Shown piece after piece: positions 47,831 through 61,144 of a stretch of 64,000 nt of DNA. How positions within the stretch are numbered: the stretch's first letter is position 1; each line of letters begins with the position of its first letter. The translations under genes and the position numbers were made by a program. Location of the stretch: NCBI GenBank assembly GCA_012861695.1, contig JAAOOA010000385.1:300580-364579 (forward strand), given 5' to 3'. Under the pieces are notes generated by a model. That model was not told where the DNA came from, did not search any database, and saw nothing but the letters and a program-made list of their open reading frames with translations. Origin of the DNA: Trematomus loennbergii. Its lineage: Eukaryota; Chordata; Actinopteri; Perciformes; Nototheniidae.

Positions 47831-50059
47831 CTTTTGAATCATGTGAAAATATGAAATTCTCTTTTTTAAAGTTCCTCTCTTATCTCTGTTTTGGGATCTT
47901 TTGATAAAGACCTTTTTTTAATCCAAACGTTTGTCAAGAAAGCAGATTTTAATGAAAGTCAATAACAGGATGATTAACAAGGCACTTTACATTTCAGTTG
48001 GTGTATGTTGCACCAGATGAAGCAAAAGATGGAAAAGAAAACGTTACAATTGTGTCAATACATTACATAAAAACAATAAAAGGTGTAGTTTGCACTGTTT
48101 ATTACTCACATTAGTTTATGTGTTGCTTTACTTTAACTCTTCTAGCTGGTGTGCTGCACAAAGAATCATAACCACTTCCTTTGTCAGAGCTCAGTGTTTC
48201 ACACCTCTCACATTTCCATGACTGCATACCAAACTAAAGATAGCTGCGGTAACATGTCAGAGATATCTTCACACAGCACATATTCTGCACTGGCAAAACA
48301 AATAACTAACCATAAAAGAAGGAAGGCCAGTCTTATGCTCCTTATACAGGCCAGGGCTTTTTTTATTGTTTTCTCATAAAATACTCTACTATGACTTTTC
48401 AGTGACATTCTTTACGACATATTTAACTGTGACTTTTTTTATGATTTTATACCATTGAACTTTTTATGGCCCACAACACCAGGACATTTGATGGCAGATG
48501 ATAATTACAGGACTTTTTGTTATGACATTAACAGGACCTTTAATGACACACTTTACAATTACATATTATGGCAGACTATACTTTTACTAGTATTAATGAC
48601 ATTGTAATACACTATAAAACATGTTATGACTTTTTATACTGTACTATGACATTTTTATTGTATACTGAACTTTAACTTTTGTAATGACATTTTTGCCTTG
48701 CTATAAAACTGGAATCACCCAACTAATAAATGCTCTACTTGAACAAATTGCATGACTTTATTAATAACATTCATTACTGTACAATAACTTTAATCATACT
48801 ATGACACTTTTATTATGGCCAAACATACTTTTAAATGACATACTATTTGGTGATGCAATGGCCTATTATGATAAGATGCTTTTTTTTTATGTTATGCTTG
48901 ACTTTTTTATGACTTATTATGGCATTCTATACTATTCTATTCTATAAGGACATGTTGTAGATATGCTATAGTATGACTTTTTAATTACATTTTTACGAGA
49001 GTCTATTTCTATCTATCCATTATGCTATAGTTTTTTGTAAGACATATTTTATTGCATTCTCTACTATGACATCTTATACCACATCTTTTGATGCCATACT
49101 ATACTTTGAAATGTTTTATGTCATGACAAGTAATTTAGCAATGTAGGGGTCATAGGCTATCTTGCCCAAGTACACTTTAACATTCAGAAGTGAAGAGCAT
49201 CCAATGAATCCACTCTCTTCTGATTGGTTGGCGAGTATTTTCTGAGTCACACCTGCCAAAGGTAATTCATTAAGTTGGAATGCACCTCACAACCCTTATC
49301 ATTGTCAGCAGATGTTGTGCTTTTATGGTACATATCCTCAAACAAATCTTCAATGAAATGAACTCAAAACACAGGAGGCCAGGAATTGGTCAAAAGTGTC
49401 AAAAGTGTTCTGCTCTTTTCTCATCAAGCATCACATTATCAGTGTCCTCACCTTGCTCTGAATTATTACTGCAAGTGGATAAAGGTGCAGAGTGCATGCA
49501 AAAAACAATAAGAAAAACAGGTAATTTCATTCCACTTTTTTGACCTTGTTAATTTGTTTATGTGCATTGTAGTACCATCATGTTCATAATGCAAACTACC
49601 GTCACAATTACTTTATTTCACCCCACCTAAATCTCCTCCAGAAGATGGGTGTAAATATCCCAGAAATGTAAGAACAATGCATTCAGGCCGACTCTTCTGG
49701 GTGCTTCTGTCAAAATAAAGGTCAAACTCAAACTTTGTCCAATTACCACTGACCTTCCTACATGCCTCATTAATCACACTGATGGGGCTTTAATTGAGGA
49801 TGAAACTGTTCTAAGATACCAGGGACTGAATCTGAGGAATGATAGATATTCACATTCTCCTCTTGTAAAATAAAGAATAAGTAACTAGTAAATGAAACTG
49901 TAATGTGCTACTCTTTTACTGACAATGCGTGTTTTGAATTGATGGACATCTTGAATGAGAACAATGTTTACGAGCTGAAACAAATGGAAAACTATAAAGA
50001 TACTGTGATGGAAAAGTCTTAGAGGAATAGTTTCAAGTCCAGAGATTTTCTTTGAATAT
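47831..50059. other. Gene-free AT-rich interval with diffuse TATGAC repeats
   Basis: From 48390 to 49110 the word TATGAC or its neighbours recurs irregularly (ACTATGAC, TTTATGAC). The part 48796-49000 is also present at 43850-44040, sharing ACACTTTTATTATGGCCAAA and GACATACTATTTGGTGATGC. It looks like a decayed low-complexity or element-derived repeat. No exon supported. Confidence 0.55.
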
Positions 50060-50330
50060 TAAAGGCCCACATTTTGCTTATTTTCAGGTTCATATCAGTA
50101 TGTAGTGTCTCTACTGGACATGTCTCCATGCTCTAATGTTCACAGCTGGCCGGCTCTGTTGTGATTGGTCAACCGCTTAGAGATGTCCCGCTCCTTAGCC
50201 AATCATGTAAAATGTGTGGGAGAGCAAGACAGCAGAAGCCTGAACGTTACAAACTGATGTCATTGTATTCTTAAAGTAAACAAGGAAGTCCAATGGGGGC
50301 ATTTGAGTTCGAGCAGGAGTCCAGCTAAAA
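50060..50330 (+). mobile_element. MITE fragment
   Basis: Begins TTAAAGGCCCACATTTTGCT and shares ATGAACCTG/CAGGTTCATA and GGACATGTCTCCATGCTCTA with the reverse complement of 13640-13793. The right boundary is not clear. Confidence 0.5.
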
Positions 50331-51001
50331 CACTTGTCCTTCAACACAAGCATACAGTGTTTCCTTATCTTTGAAAGCACTCCTTTATAAAGCGTCTGTT
50401 AAGGAAGAACAGCAGATATAGACACACAGCCAATTGGTACAATGAATGCAAACATTGGGTGTTCAGTTGGAGGACGCCATGCTGGCATTACTACCTGGAG
50501 AGAAACCAAGAAAGATTTGCTTTTCAGCTCCCTGGGTTAGCGGATTGGGAAAGATTATGTCTACTTGTATGTCATTAAAATGCAGACGATGCATCAGAGA
50601 CAAATCTGTCATTGTTTTTTCAACAGATTTGGTTTCTTACTGACAGAAAAGAGATTCATGCTGGGATTCTCAACAAATACATCTCTTCACACTGCAGACA
50701 TTGTCAGATGTTGCGACACACAAGATACAATTATATAAAATACACCCTCACATTTTCATGCTGTAACCAGAAGCATACAATAAACTACTTCCAAATGTTT
50801 TTTTATATAAAATACAGATAACTTATGGTTAAAGAAATAGGATTAGCTGTACACAGTTTGGATTAAATAAACACAATTTATACCACATTAAACAGCTGAT
50901 TTCTTTTGTTGGGTTAGTCTGATAAAAGTTTTAAGAAATATGTAATGTTAATGTTACTTAATGCGAAAATTAAAGCAATGTCAATATATTTACTGTGTCG
51001 G

Positions 51002-51351
51002 TGTTACGGCCTGCTCATTGGCTGCAACAAAGATGGGAGACCAGACAAGTTAAGTGTAACAAAAGCATATTTATTTACAATGCCACAAAAACCAAAGGTC
51101 TTCAAAGAAACCTAATAAATGTGGAAGTCAGTTATCAGTAGTGATTGCGTGTATGGGTGTGTGAAAATGTGCAGAAACAAAGACGCGGCCGTGTCCAACA
51201 GAAGAGTGAGAGGGCAGTATGGGTTGGTGTTGGCCTTTGATGTCGACGGCCCAGGTGTGGCTCATCAGGTTGATCACCTGAAACACAAACAAGAGCCAGC
51301 AAGCAGAACGCAAAGGCATAGACCCCTAGTGGAGTGGAGGGGGTCGTAACA
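51002..51351 (-). mobile_element. LTR remnant with polypurine tract (antisense)
   Basis: Ends TGTTACGG...CGTAACA form a 350-bp LTR-like unit. On the minus strand it is preceded by the purine run AAGGGGGGG, so it reads as a 3' LTR whose internal region would lie at higher coordinates. No retroviral or retrotransposon frame follows in 51352-51999, which is AT-rich and gene-free. The element type cannot be assigned. Confidence 0.55.
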
Positions 51352-53684
51352 CCCCCCCCTTAAAAAGGAACACCATCCAAAGTAGCAACCAACACAGAAC
51401 AATATTTAATATATATAATATATATAAACATTTAGTATGACATGTAACATATAATAAAAACATGAGAATACAGTAAAGAAAATGTCATGCAAAAAGTCAA
51501 AATATAGTATATGTAGCAACATAAATATAAATAATAAAAAGCTAATGATAGAAAGTCCTATTTTGGTTCAGTATGACTGCAATCAATAATTGATCCACCA
51601 ATCCTGTAACAGCATCCAAGAATCAGTCAGACTCTAATTAGTAATCAAGTCATTTCCAAAGCGTCTGTCTTCTGTCCCTGACCCAACAGACCCTCAGTAC
51701 AGTGACACCAAGGACGTCTGTTATGACTCACATAATCCTCTGGTTCAGTCATAAATAATTGCCTACATTCAGGGTTAAATTGGGTTATTTTAAAGTGGGT
51801 CGCATTTCAAAGTTAAGTGTACCAACTTGGTGTACTTTGAGATCAACTTTAACAGGATAGATTGTGCTGTACATGTAAACAGTGTATTCAATAAACAAAC
51901 ACGTGTTCTACATGAATGATCATAACATATTATTCATTACCCAGCATAAAGAAGACATCTGCACAGCATGGTAAAAGAGACAGGGTCCATGTTTGAAGAA
52001 GTAGTTATCAAATAAGTATAAGATGTGCACAGTTATGATAAGTTTTACAGTTATGTAATGCACTGTGTTGTTGGGGGGAGAGACCGCCCCTTCCATATGA
52101 GTGTGTGTGTACGGCGGGCATGGAAAAGTCATACTCAGTGCGGTGAGCGCTGGCTTTATTGCTACTGTATCCGTAGCACCCACGCAATAGTTGGGACTGT
52201 GTACTGACGTCAGTAAAAAAGGTTTGCCCCACCATGCGCAAATGTCAAACTCCGCCTATGCATGTTGCTCTGCTTCCCATCTTAATACCTTTCCTCCATC
52301 AGGGACAGGAACTTAGTGAATGTAGGTAAATGAAAAACACTTAAGAGGACTCACTACAGGTAAATATAGCATCTCAACCAAGAATCCAGGCTAATTAAAA
52401 TAGACTTTATCATTTGGGGACTTGTACTTGGTAATCGTCTCTCACCTGGGGGCCTGTCAAAGGGGGCATTTGTCCCTCAAACATTATTCTTTTCAACAGG
52501 AGAGCGGACCTGTTGCTTCTTTAGAGAATCACAGAGCTCAGAAAAAGGAGAAGAGATGCCTTGAAACAGAAACGCATGACATCTCTCTTTCTGTCTGTTA
52601 CTGCTTTCACACTGAGCTGCAGTCGATACTCCAACCTGTGGTCAGAGAGGTGAGTTATCGAACACAAATCTCTGTCAAAGTGCAATCTATCCACTGTCTC
52701 ACCATGAATACAAACAACAAACATATTCTCATGTTCATAATGGGTCCATCCCAACACTTTGTTGCATCTAGATGGATCTCAAAGTAAAGACATCTTTAGT
52801 TCTTCTCTAGTCTTGTTGTGGTCATTTAACATCTTGCCAAGGACAACAGTTGAAAATTAGCCTGCTGGCTAATACTGGCTCATTTACAGCAATGTGGATT
52901 AATGTGCACTGTCCTTTAATTAAATAAACAAACAAACAAACAAACATACAATACGGACCAAGTGAGTTTTATAGGTAACAGGAACTTGTTGTCTCTGATA
53001 CATCGGGGTTCATACTATAACTGTGGTACATTCAGCTGGTTGCAATAACGATGAAAATGGCTGATATGCTAAAGTCATAATAAAATTGTATAAGGCAAGA
53101 CAAGATATGACATTCTAGAATCAGAATGATTGCATTAGGAGGATATATTAGGGTAATGTTCAGCTTCATGTTTATAATCATCTAAGTCGCTCCCAATGAC
53201 TCGTAAAAACAATAATTTGGACAAGAGGTTCACATAAAGTAATGAAAGATGTTTTATTTATTTAAATCTGATGGTCTTTGCAGGATCACAGCATTGTTTA
53301 CAGAGATGCAAAAATGAACTTTTAACATGATAATAAACATCTGTTCTTGCATGCTTTGTTATTAGTACACAGTGTATTTCACAGATCATAAAGTTCATTA
53401 AAGTGATAAGATCACAACATTTCTCAGTATCTCATTAAATGCATTGTTATTAACTTTAACAAACCACAACACAAATAAATACATGAACGATAACCACACA
53501 TCTTGAGTGATTGTCATTAATAAAGTTTTTCAGTTCAATAATATTAATAATCATAAACGTGCGACAACTCATCGACTAATTGCCTGAATTGTATAGGCAG
53601 CCCGTGATTCAACACAGTGTGTTCCCTCTTCAGTTAGCAGTCCTTTAACTTAGTCACCAACATATCATACATGTGTTCATATGT

Positions 53685-54177
53685 TTAAAGTGGACCTATC
53701 ATGCTATATTTGAATAATATAGTGTAGGACCATACCTATAAAAGGCATATTTATACTTTTTTTTTTTCAAAATACCAAACAGATCATGCATTTTAGCCAT
53801 GCCTCATTTTGCTCAATTTGACATTTTAGCTGTTTTTGCAAGGGCAGATTCTGTGAGAACAGCACCATCTACATGCCTGGCATATGTACTACAGCGTCTC
53901 CAGCGCTTTCGAACGGCAATGGCCGTGGCTGTCTCCTCCTGATTGGTGGAGTTGGCCCAATAGCCGTAGCCCCACTGTCCTGACGTCAGGACAGTGTTCA
54001 AATCAGTATCAGTTTTTATCAGATCCGTTGCAGCCCCTTTTTTAGAGATTTGGGTATGGAGGAAAATAGAGAGGGTTGTGTTTTCTGACACTTGGTGAGT
54101 TCCCTGGAACACCGGGGACACATATTCATGTAGAAAAGACGTACAAAAGTGCATTTTGCATGATAGGTCCCCTTTAA
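53685..54177. mobile_element. 493-bp TTAA-flanked MITE, uninterrupted copy
   Basis: TTAA at 53685-53688 and 54174-54177, inverted ends AGTGGACCTATCATGC and GCATGATAGGTCCCCT. It shows the intact target site CCTATAAAAGG into which the 6.1-kb element inserted in copy A. Confidence 0.9.
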
Positions 54178-54707
54178 GTGGGTTGGAGACATTTAACACA
54201 AACTTTTCTAATTTTAATTAGATTTATTTTTATTTTTATTCAATGAAAAAACATATCTGAATTCAATGCCTGACTTTTTGAGACTTGGCAATTCAATTCT
54301 ACAAAATAAAAGAGCACTTAAAAAGTTAATTTAGACAAATGTAATGCGGGAAAACCTGAACACCAGGGAAAGCCCAAACTGATAGATAATTGAGAGGGTG
54401 TAGAAGAAAAGGGTGAAGGAGGAAGGGTGGATAGAGGGAGAAGGATAAGGTGGATGAAGAAAGGATTCAAGTAGATGGAGGAGGAAGGGGAAAGAGAGGG
54501 ACTTGAGGTATGGAGGTATTTCTTAAGCGTTTTTTTTTTATATCACTCGATATAAAGTGGGAAAACCCGGCACTCCGGGAGAAAACCCTATATAGAAATA
54601 CGATAGAGAGGGTGAGGAGGAAGGGTAGATGGAGGTGGGGTGAGGAAGATGAAGGAGAAGAGAGATGAAGAGTGGGAAGAAAAGGCAGCTACTGTCGCCG
54701 TAGACAA

Positions 54708-56899
54708 CTAGCAGTGGCTTCTATCATACTCCTCTCTTTTCTTCTCTTTCTTCTTATCCTTTTTGCTTTTCTTCCCCATACGTACCTTTCCTTCCGCGGG
54801 GGTCTTCTTTGGGTCAGAGACTTCTTCTGGGTCCTTCGTCTGTTCCTCTTTCAGCAGCACTTCCTCTTCTGCCTCTGCCTTCTTTAGGTCAGAGACTTCT
54901 TCCAGTTCCTTCACCTCTTCCTCCACCTTCTTCTCTCTGGTTTTGCAGCTCTGGTCTTTCAGCACTGCCGCCCAGGTACGTTTTTTCTCCTCTCCGCTTT
55001 CCATTTTCTGCAGACCCACCTCTCCTGCCTCGGTCTTCGGTAAGTCGGGGAACTCTTCCACTTCTTTCTTCTCATCCGTCACCTCTGAGGTTTCACAGCT
55101 CTGGACTATATTGGCCAGGCTGTCCATCTCATTTACGATAATCCCCATCGCTTTCAACGCCTTTTCTCTTTTCCTCTCATGTTTTTTCTTGTTTCTGTTT
55201 TTTTCTTTCTGCAGCATTTCCTCTTCTGCCTCGGTCTGCTTTAAGTCGGAGACTTCTTCCAGTTCCTTCACCTCTTCCTCCACCTTCTTCTCTCTGGTTT
55301 TGCAGCTCTTGTCTTTATTGGCCACCACTGCTGCCCAGCTACGTTTGGTCTCCTCTCCGCTTTCCATTTCCTGGAGGCCTGCCTCTCCTGCCTCGGTCTG
55401 ATTTAAGTCGGGGGACTCTTCTGGTTCTTTCTCCTCTTCCTCTTCCTCTGGGGTTTCACAGATCTGGTCTTTATTGGCCAGGTTGTCCTCTGTCGGTTTT
55501 ACCTTCGCCATCGGTGTGAAGTTAATTTCCCAGCAATTTGGTGTCTCAACAACAAGGTCATTTATGGACTCCTCCTGTGGTTTGATCAATTCCTCATCCA
55601 AGCGAAGCTGTTTCTCAGCCTGGGCCTCAGGGAACTTCTCGTCCAGTTTGATATCCTTGACTCTTTTCCTCTGTTGTTTTTTCTTCTTTCTGCTTTTCTC
55701 TTTCTGCAGCACTACCTCTTCGGTGTTCTTTAAGAAGAAGACCTCTTCTGGTTCCTTCTTCTCATCCTCCACCTCTGTGGTTTCACAGCTCTGGTCTTTA
55801 ATGGCCACCGCTGCCACGAGGCTAAGTTTGATCTCCTCTCCGCTTTCCTCTGTCTGCAGCTCTTCCTCTGCTGCCTCAGTCTTTGGGAAGACTGGGAACT
55901 CTTCTGGTTCTTTCTTCTCATCCTCCACCTCTGGAGTCTCAACTACGTCCTGTGTGGACTCCTCCTCTTCATCCTCCATCTTGAGTCTGAACCACGTCCT
56001 GTGTGGACTCATCCTCAGTGAACTTCTCCTCCTGATCTTCACTTATCTCGATCAAGGTGACTTCCTCTGCCTCGCTGTGATGTGTCTCAGCTAGGTCCTC
56101 AATGGATTTCTCCTCTGGATTCTTAATGTGATCCTCCATCTTTTGGACTTCTGTCACCATCACTGTCTCCCGTTTTGTTGTTCCTCAGCCGGGCCCTGGG
56201 TAACTTCTCCTCCAGGTTGTTTTCGACCTTGACTTCCTCCTCCAGGATTTCTTGCTTCACAGCCAGGACCTTTGTGGACATTTCCTCCAGATGTGACTTT
56301 TTGTCCTCAATCTTCTGGAATTTATCCTTAATCAATTTGCTTAGAGAAGCCCAGCTCTCTCTTTTCTCTGCCGTGTCTTTTCTAATCCTCTCTGCCAGGG
56401 ACTTGTTATCTTTCTCAACGCTTTCAACGTTTGTCACCTTTTTCTCTTCCAGGCTCTTTGAAGATTCCTCCTTCAGTGCATTGTATTTCTCCTGCCAGTT
56501 TGTGGACACTGAGAGACTGTGAGAGAGAGACTCCTTCTCCTGTTTCAGACCCATGATTTCAGAGTCCTTCTGGTGGATCAGTTCCTGCCAGCCATTCTCA
56601 GCTCGCACTAATCCGGCATTGTTTTGCACCAGCAGCTGGTGTGCTTGTGTCAGACCCTTTATTACAGCTTCCCTCTGCTCGATCCTGGTAATCACCATAT
56701 TCTGGTGATAAGACCAACTCACCTCCCAGTGCATGTTTTTCACTGCCAGGTCCTTTGCGTACTTGTCCAGAAGTTCATATTTGAACTCCCAGTGTTTGAT
56801 AACCTCTACAAGTTTAGCTTTGCTGAAGGTATTTGTGGCCTCTGTGAGCCTCTGAGCGGCTTCCTGCTCACACACTACTGGGCTAATTATTCCAGCCAT
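54708..56899 (-). CDS. Acidic coiled-coil repeat protein, copy B (frameshifted)
   Basis: Same gene as 8871-11164, function unknown. The start is at 56899 and the first 237 or so codons (coiled coil) are open, including the base lost in copy A near 11085. Single bases are missing at about 56171 (CCCC to CCC) and 56200 (GGGG to GGG), and two bases near 55978. From about 55970 to the stop at 54708 some 420 codons are open: the roughly 85-residue modules (SGEEIKLSLVAAVAIKDQSC, SGEETKRSWAAVVANKDKSC, SGEEKKRTWAAVLKDQSC) and the basic tail MGKKSKKDKKKEKKREE. Adding four bases gives exactly 732 codons, 34 fewer than copy A, which equals two 17-residue units. Confidence 0.75.
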
Positions 56900-57180
56900 G
56901 GCACAGTTTGTTTTGACTTGAATTGTGCGTAGTTAGAATAATTGAAGTTTCTGTACGAAACCGTGTTTCTTTGTAGAAAACGGAAACTGTCTTTAGTAGA
57001 TTTTATCTCTGTAAAAGACTGTATTGTTCGTATGTTGAATGTAGTTTTCTGTAGAAGTTAGTGTATCTAGTGAATCCGAATAACCTGCAATTAACACGAC
57101 CTGTTCCTAGGGAGTTCCAGAGTATAAATGTGAATCACCCTTGCATGTTTTGAATGTTCCGAATTCCAATCCAACATCAA

Positions 57181-57292
57181 GGCAGATGATGTCATAATTT
57201 ATCTGGTGATGACGTTATGACATCATCAGCAGATGATGTCATAATTTATCTGGTGATGACGTTATGACATCATCAGCAGATGATGTCATGAG
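57181..57292. promoter_or_regulatory. Palindromic TGATGTCA/TGACGT array (B), 47-bp units
   Basis: Two full 47-bp units (starting 57182 and 57229) and a partial third. Each contains GATGATGTCATAA and its exact reverse complement TTATGACATCATC around GGTGATGACG. It lies 280-390 bp upstream of the coiled-coil start. CRE/ATF-like by motif; function inferred. Confidence 0.4.
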
Positions 57293-57975
57293 GTGTAGGT
57301 GCTTGGATGTTCTTTATCATGGCCTTCAAAATGGATTCTTAATTGAAGTGTAAAATAACAATACCCAACACCATGTTCACTTCAAGCATTTAAATATATT
57401 ACTATTATGTTAATTAACCTAAGGTAAAATGTGAAATAAATTGATGAATTTTTTATTTGCTTTGTCTATTTTCTATGATTTCTCAAGTGTTAGGAATCAC
57501 TTACGGGTGGCAGTTGTTTAGATATGATTTTAAGCTAATTGCAATTCAAATATGTTGATTATATACAATTTATATTTTCAGAAGGAAATTTAAATCAACA
57601 AAGAAGTCATGTTCAAGGAATCTCTGTTACGATACATTATTCATCACCAAACTTTTTAATCTGCTCAGTTATTATATATATTATTATTAGCATGTTTTCC
57701 TTTTCTTCAAGGTTCAAGGTTCAAGGCTTTTATTGGTCATACGTACATAGCTACAGTGTAGTTATGACAATGACAATCTTAGGTCACAGGCTCCTCCAAC
57801 AGTGCAACACAATAAAACAGAAAAATAGTGCAAGTAAATAAGTACAAATTGTAAAATAGTGAAAAAGTGCAATAAGAGTCTATATACAAGTGATTGGAAT
57901 ATGATATATTAGATAAATAATTGTTAAGTTGCAGCCAGATTAATGTTATGGATATTGTTTCAAAAGTGCAGGTGT

Positions 57976-58316
57976 GACAGAGACACTCAAGAGACACTCA
58001 GAGACACTCATGCCCCTTTCACACCAACGCGTTTTCAGCGCCGGCTCGGAGCTAGAGCCTGAAAAGTACAGTTTTTTCCTCTTCACACCGCAGCGGCGCC
58101 GCCTCTTAGCTCCAGAATCCGGTTCGTTTCCAGCTCCAAAAAATTGTCGGTCGAGAAGCAAGACTCCGGAGCTAAGAGGACACTCAGAGACTCTCAGAGA
58201 CGCTCAGAGACGCTCAGAGACACTCAGAGACACTCAGAGACTCTCAGAGACACTCAGAGACTCTCAGAGACTCTCAGAGACACTCAGAGACTCTCAGAGA
58301 CACTCAGAGACAGATT
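57976..58316 (+). repeat. 10-bp minisatellite ACTCAGAGAC (B)
   Basis: Same arrangement as 12175-12445, but the second block (58180-58312) has about 13 units against about 9 in copy A, and the GC-rich unit between the blocks keeps a CTTCACACCGCAGCGGCGCC stretch missing in A. Confidence 0.93.
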
Positions 58317-58817
58317 TGTGCGTCTTGGTTTGGTACCCCTGCTGGTCTAAGAATGAAACAAACTCATTCAGCTATTGTTCAGTTAAAATGCATAAAATGA
58401 TGTCTGCCACCTTATATATTTATTAGGGCTGTCAAGTTAACGCGTTAATAACGCGTTAACGCAAAAAAAAAATTAACGCCACTAATTATTTTAACGCGAT
58501 GTGTATTTTTTGTCCTCGCCGCCCCGTAGTTTCAGAGCGCATCGAGTTTTAAAACACCATCTACAAGCTGATGCTGACAGCCCCGCTCCTGCTGCCCGCT
58601 TGTGGCAGACCACACTACCACGCTCACCGGCAGCCCCGGACTGGCCATCGGGAGGACCGGGAGGGAGTGTGTATGTGTGGCGCGACTCGCGCGAGCGAGG
58701 CACACCTTACGTGTGTTGTTGTTAGCATCTGGTGCTAGCTAGCTGCGCTAATGGATATAAATATAAGGAGCTGTTTCAAGGACATTTCGCCGACAACTGC
58801 GCCGAGCACTTGACTTT

Positions 58818-59053
<236 letters not shown>

Positions 59054-59447
59054 ATTGTATGAGAGAGGTTCCAGGTTGAATTGAGGCGAATATTTGTAAT
59101 GTTCAGAGGTTGTTGTGTTTAATATTCATGAGAATATTTGTCATTGTTCAAATGATAATAAACAAACATATAAAGCATATTTGTCCACTCATATGTTGAT
59201 AAGAGTATTAAAAACTTGAAAAATATCCCTCTAAGGTACATTTAGAACAGATAAAAAATGTGCGATTAATTTGCGATTAATCGCGATTAACTATGGACAA
59301 TCATGCGATTAATCGCGATTAAATATTTTAATCGACTGACAGCCCTAATATTTATATGTAAGGCTTTACTGATGTGCCACAATAATGTCACCTATGTTAT
59401 TGAGTTAAAATATTAATATTGTGGCTTTCCAAGTTAACATTGATTAA

Positions 59448-60116
59448 TGTTGCGTTTCCACTTGGCGTATTTCCGGCTAGCGGGTACTATTTCACAGTTT
59501 TTCTGGCCCATAAAATCGAGGTTCTTTCCGGCCCAACAACCAGGCTGAGTCAGGCTGAGTATGCTAAACTAGAGAGAGAATCGCTGGCAAGGGGGCTACA
59601 ACAAAATGAACATATTTGACCGTGATTTAATTGTAATACACATTTCAAAATGATGCCGAAGTAACAACATACTGATACCGGTTAGTAAAAACCATGAATT
59701 AATGCTTTGACGGCAGGCGAAAAAACCTTTTAAAATGCGTGTTTTCTAAATGGAGATCGGCTAAGCTAACGCAGTATATGCTCCGACCGTCCACACTCAC
59801 AACAACGGCCTATACAGACATAAATAAACCAGCGACTGTATTCGCCATGACACAGACAGTCTGTGGTTACTACTTGTTTAACTTTTGTCTAGTTTCTGAA
59901 CAGATATGAGGAGCTTGAGTGCTAACAGCTGATGTTGTTTCTCTGTGGTTCTCATTGAAAATGACGTCACGGCTCCGCCTACACTGCGTCACTATAGATA
60001 CTGCCCCAGCTACTAAACTGTAATGGAAACATAACATAAATGAGCTAGTCCTAACAAGGCCTAACGAGGCCCATACCAAGCGAGGCCGAGCGAGGTCCTG
60101 TAGTGGAAATGCGCCA
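59448..60116. mobile_element. Short form of the TG.CG.TTTCCACT TIR element
   Basis: 669 bp with the same ends as 14833-19214 in copy A. Its 200-bp centre (59703-59907) is absent from A, where 3.9 kb of other DNA stands in its place. No coding capacity. Confidence 0.65.
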
Positions 60117-60244
60117 TAAATGTACTTACAACACAAGTGAAAACACCTGTAAGTTCACCAAGTGTGTTTTACAGGGATACATGATACACAAAAAGATCAA
60201 TTAAAGGAGACGTTATTTGGTGAGCCCGTATATCTCTCTCTGTA

Positions 60245-61105
60245 GCATTATTTGTCTAAAGTGTTCATTAATGTGCATTGTCCCTATTCAAATAAACAAT
60301 TAAATGAAAATTAACATATTGTGAACAAAACTAAAATTGCTTTTTATTTAAATGAAATACATAATATTTCACATCAACAGAAACAACAACGTTTTAACAA
60401 ATCATATTAAATAATCTGATGACAGAACTGTGAACAGAATAGCTGAAACTTTAACAAACTAAATAACTCAGTTCCCTCTAATCATTAACCCATGTTTGAA
60501 TCATTGAGTTAGCTCCGTGTGTTGCTGCTAGCATACATAATATACCTGACGTGGAAACGTTACTCGTGGATGGGGCTACAGAGCTACTAGAGAGACAGTC
60601 GAACCCGGTGCATTTCTCCGTCTGAACGTGGTGCACTTTTGCAAGATGTTTAGACAAATTGCTCGTGTTACCGCCCTGACATGCTAAACTCTTATTGCAC
60701 TTAGGCAACGAGCGAGACGGGTAAAGTTTAACCACACCTCGGAGCGCGTTCTCTCCGCCATCTCCTCCGTGTGTGTGTGTGTGTGTGCTGCATGTAGCAG
60801 CTGCGTGTGTGTAAACTGCCCCGCCCCCTCGCACACAGGCGGGGGAGAGAGATCTCTCGTCTGGATTGGAGAGATCGAAAATACAAAAAATGACGCATTT
60901 TGCAGTCTTTTTGCATATTAGAAACGGAGTTGGCGACACTAAAACTGCAATATAATGTTTGTGTAGCAATAATACACATGACATATTTTTTAGATGTCTC
61001 CAGTACCGATAAAAAGACCGATAACGTCGGAGTTTAACGGTACCACGGTCTTTAATAATTCAGCCCCGGGGCCCGTTTAATACCGGGGCTCGGTACCCAT
61101 CCCTA
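60245..61105 (-). mobile_element. Truncated hAT element with BED zinc-finger remnant
   Basis: The right end, read on the minus strand, starts TAGGGATGGGTACCGAGCCC, a hAT-type terminus. The matching other end is not found near 60240. On the minus strand, within 60478-60984, the sequence KCNKSLACQGGNTSNLSKHL followed by AKVHH is a BED-type zinc finger (C-X-C, G-G-N-T-S-N-L, H-X-H), the DNA-binding N-terminus of many hAT transposases. The rest of the transposase is missing. Confidence 0.7.
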
Positions 61106-61144
61106 CTCATTGGTCATGTGCGCGTTCGTGTGTGTTGGAGGAGG

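Noticed and set aside
51128..51349. Short coding frames at 51119-51349
   Set aside because: They lie wholly within the antisense LTR remnant 51002-51351.
57974..58426. 150-codon frame with RDSQRHSETL repeats
   Set aside because: A 10-bp minisatellite read in frame; the frame differs in copy A and has no conserved start.
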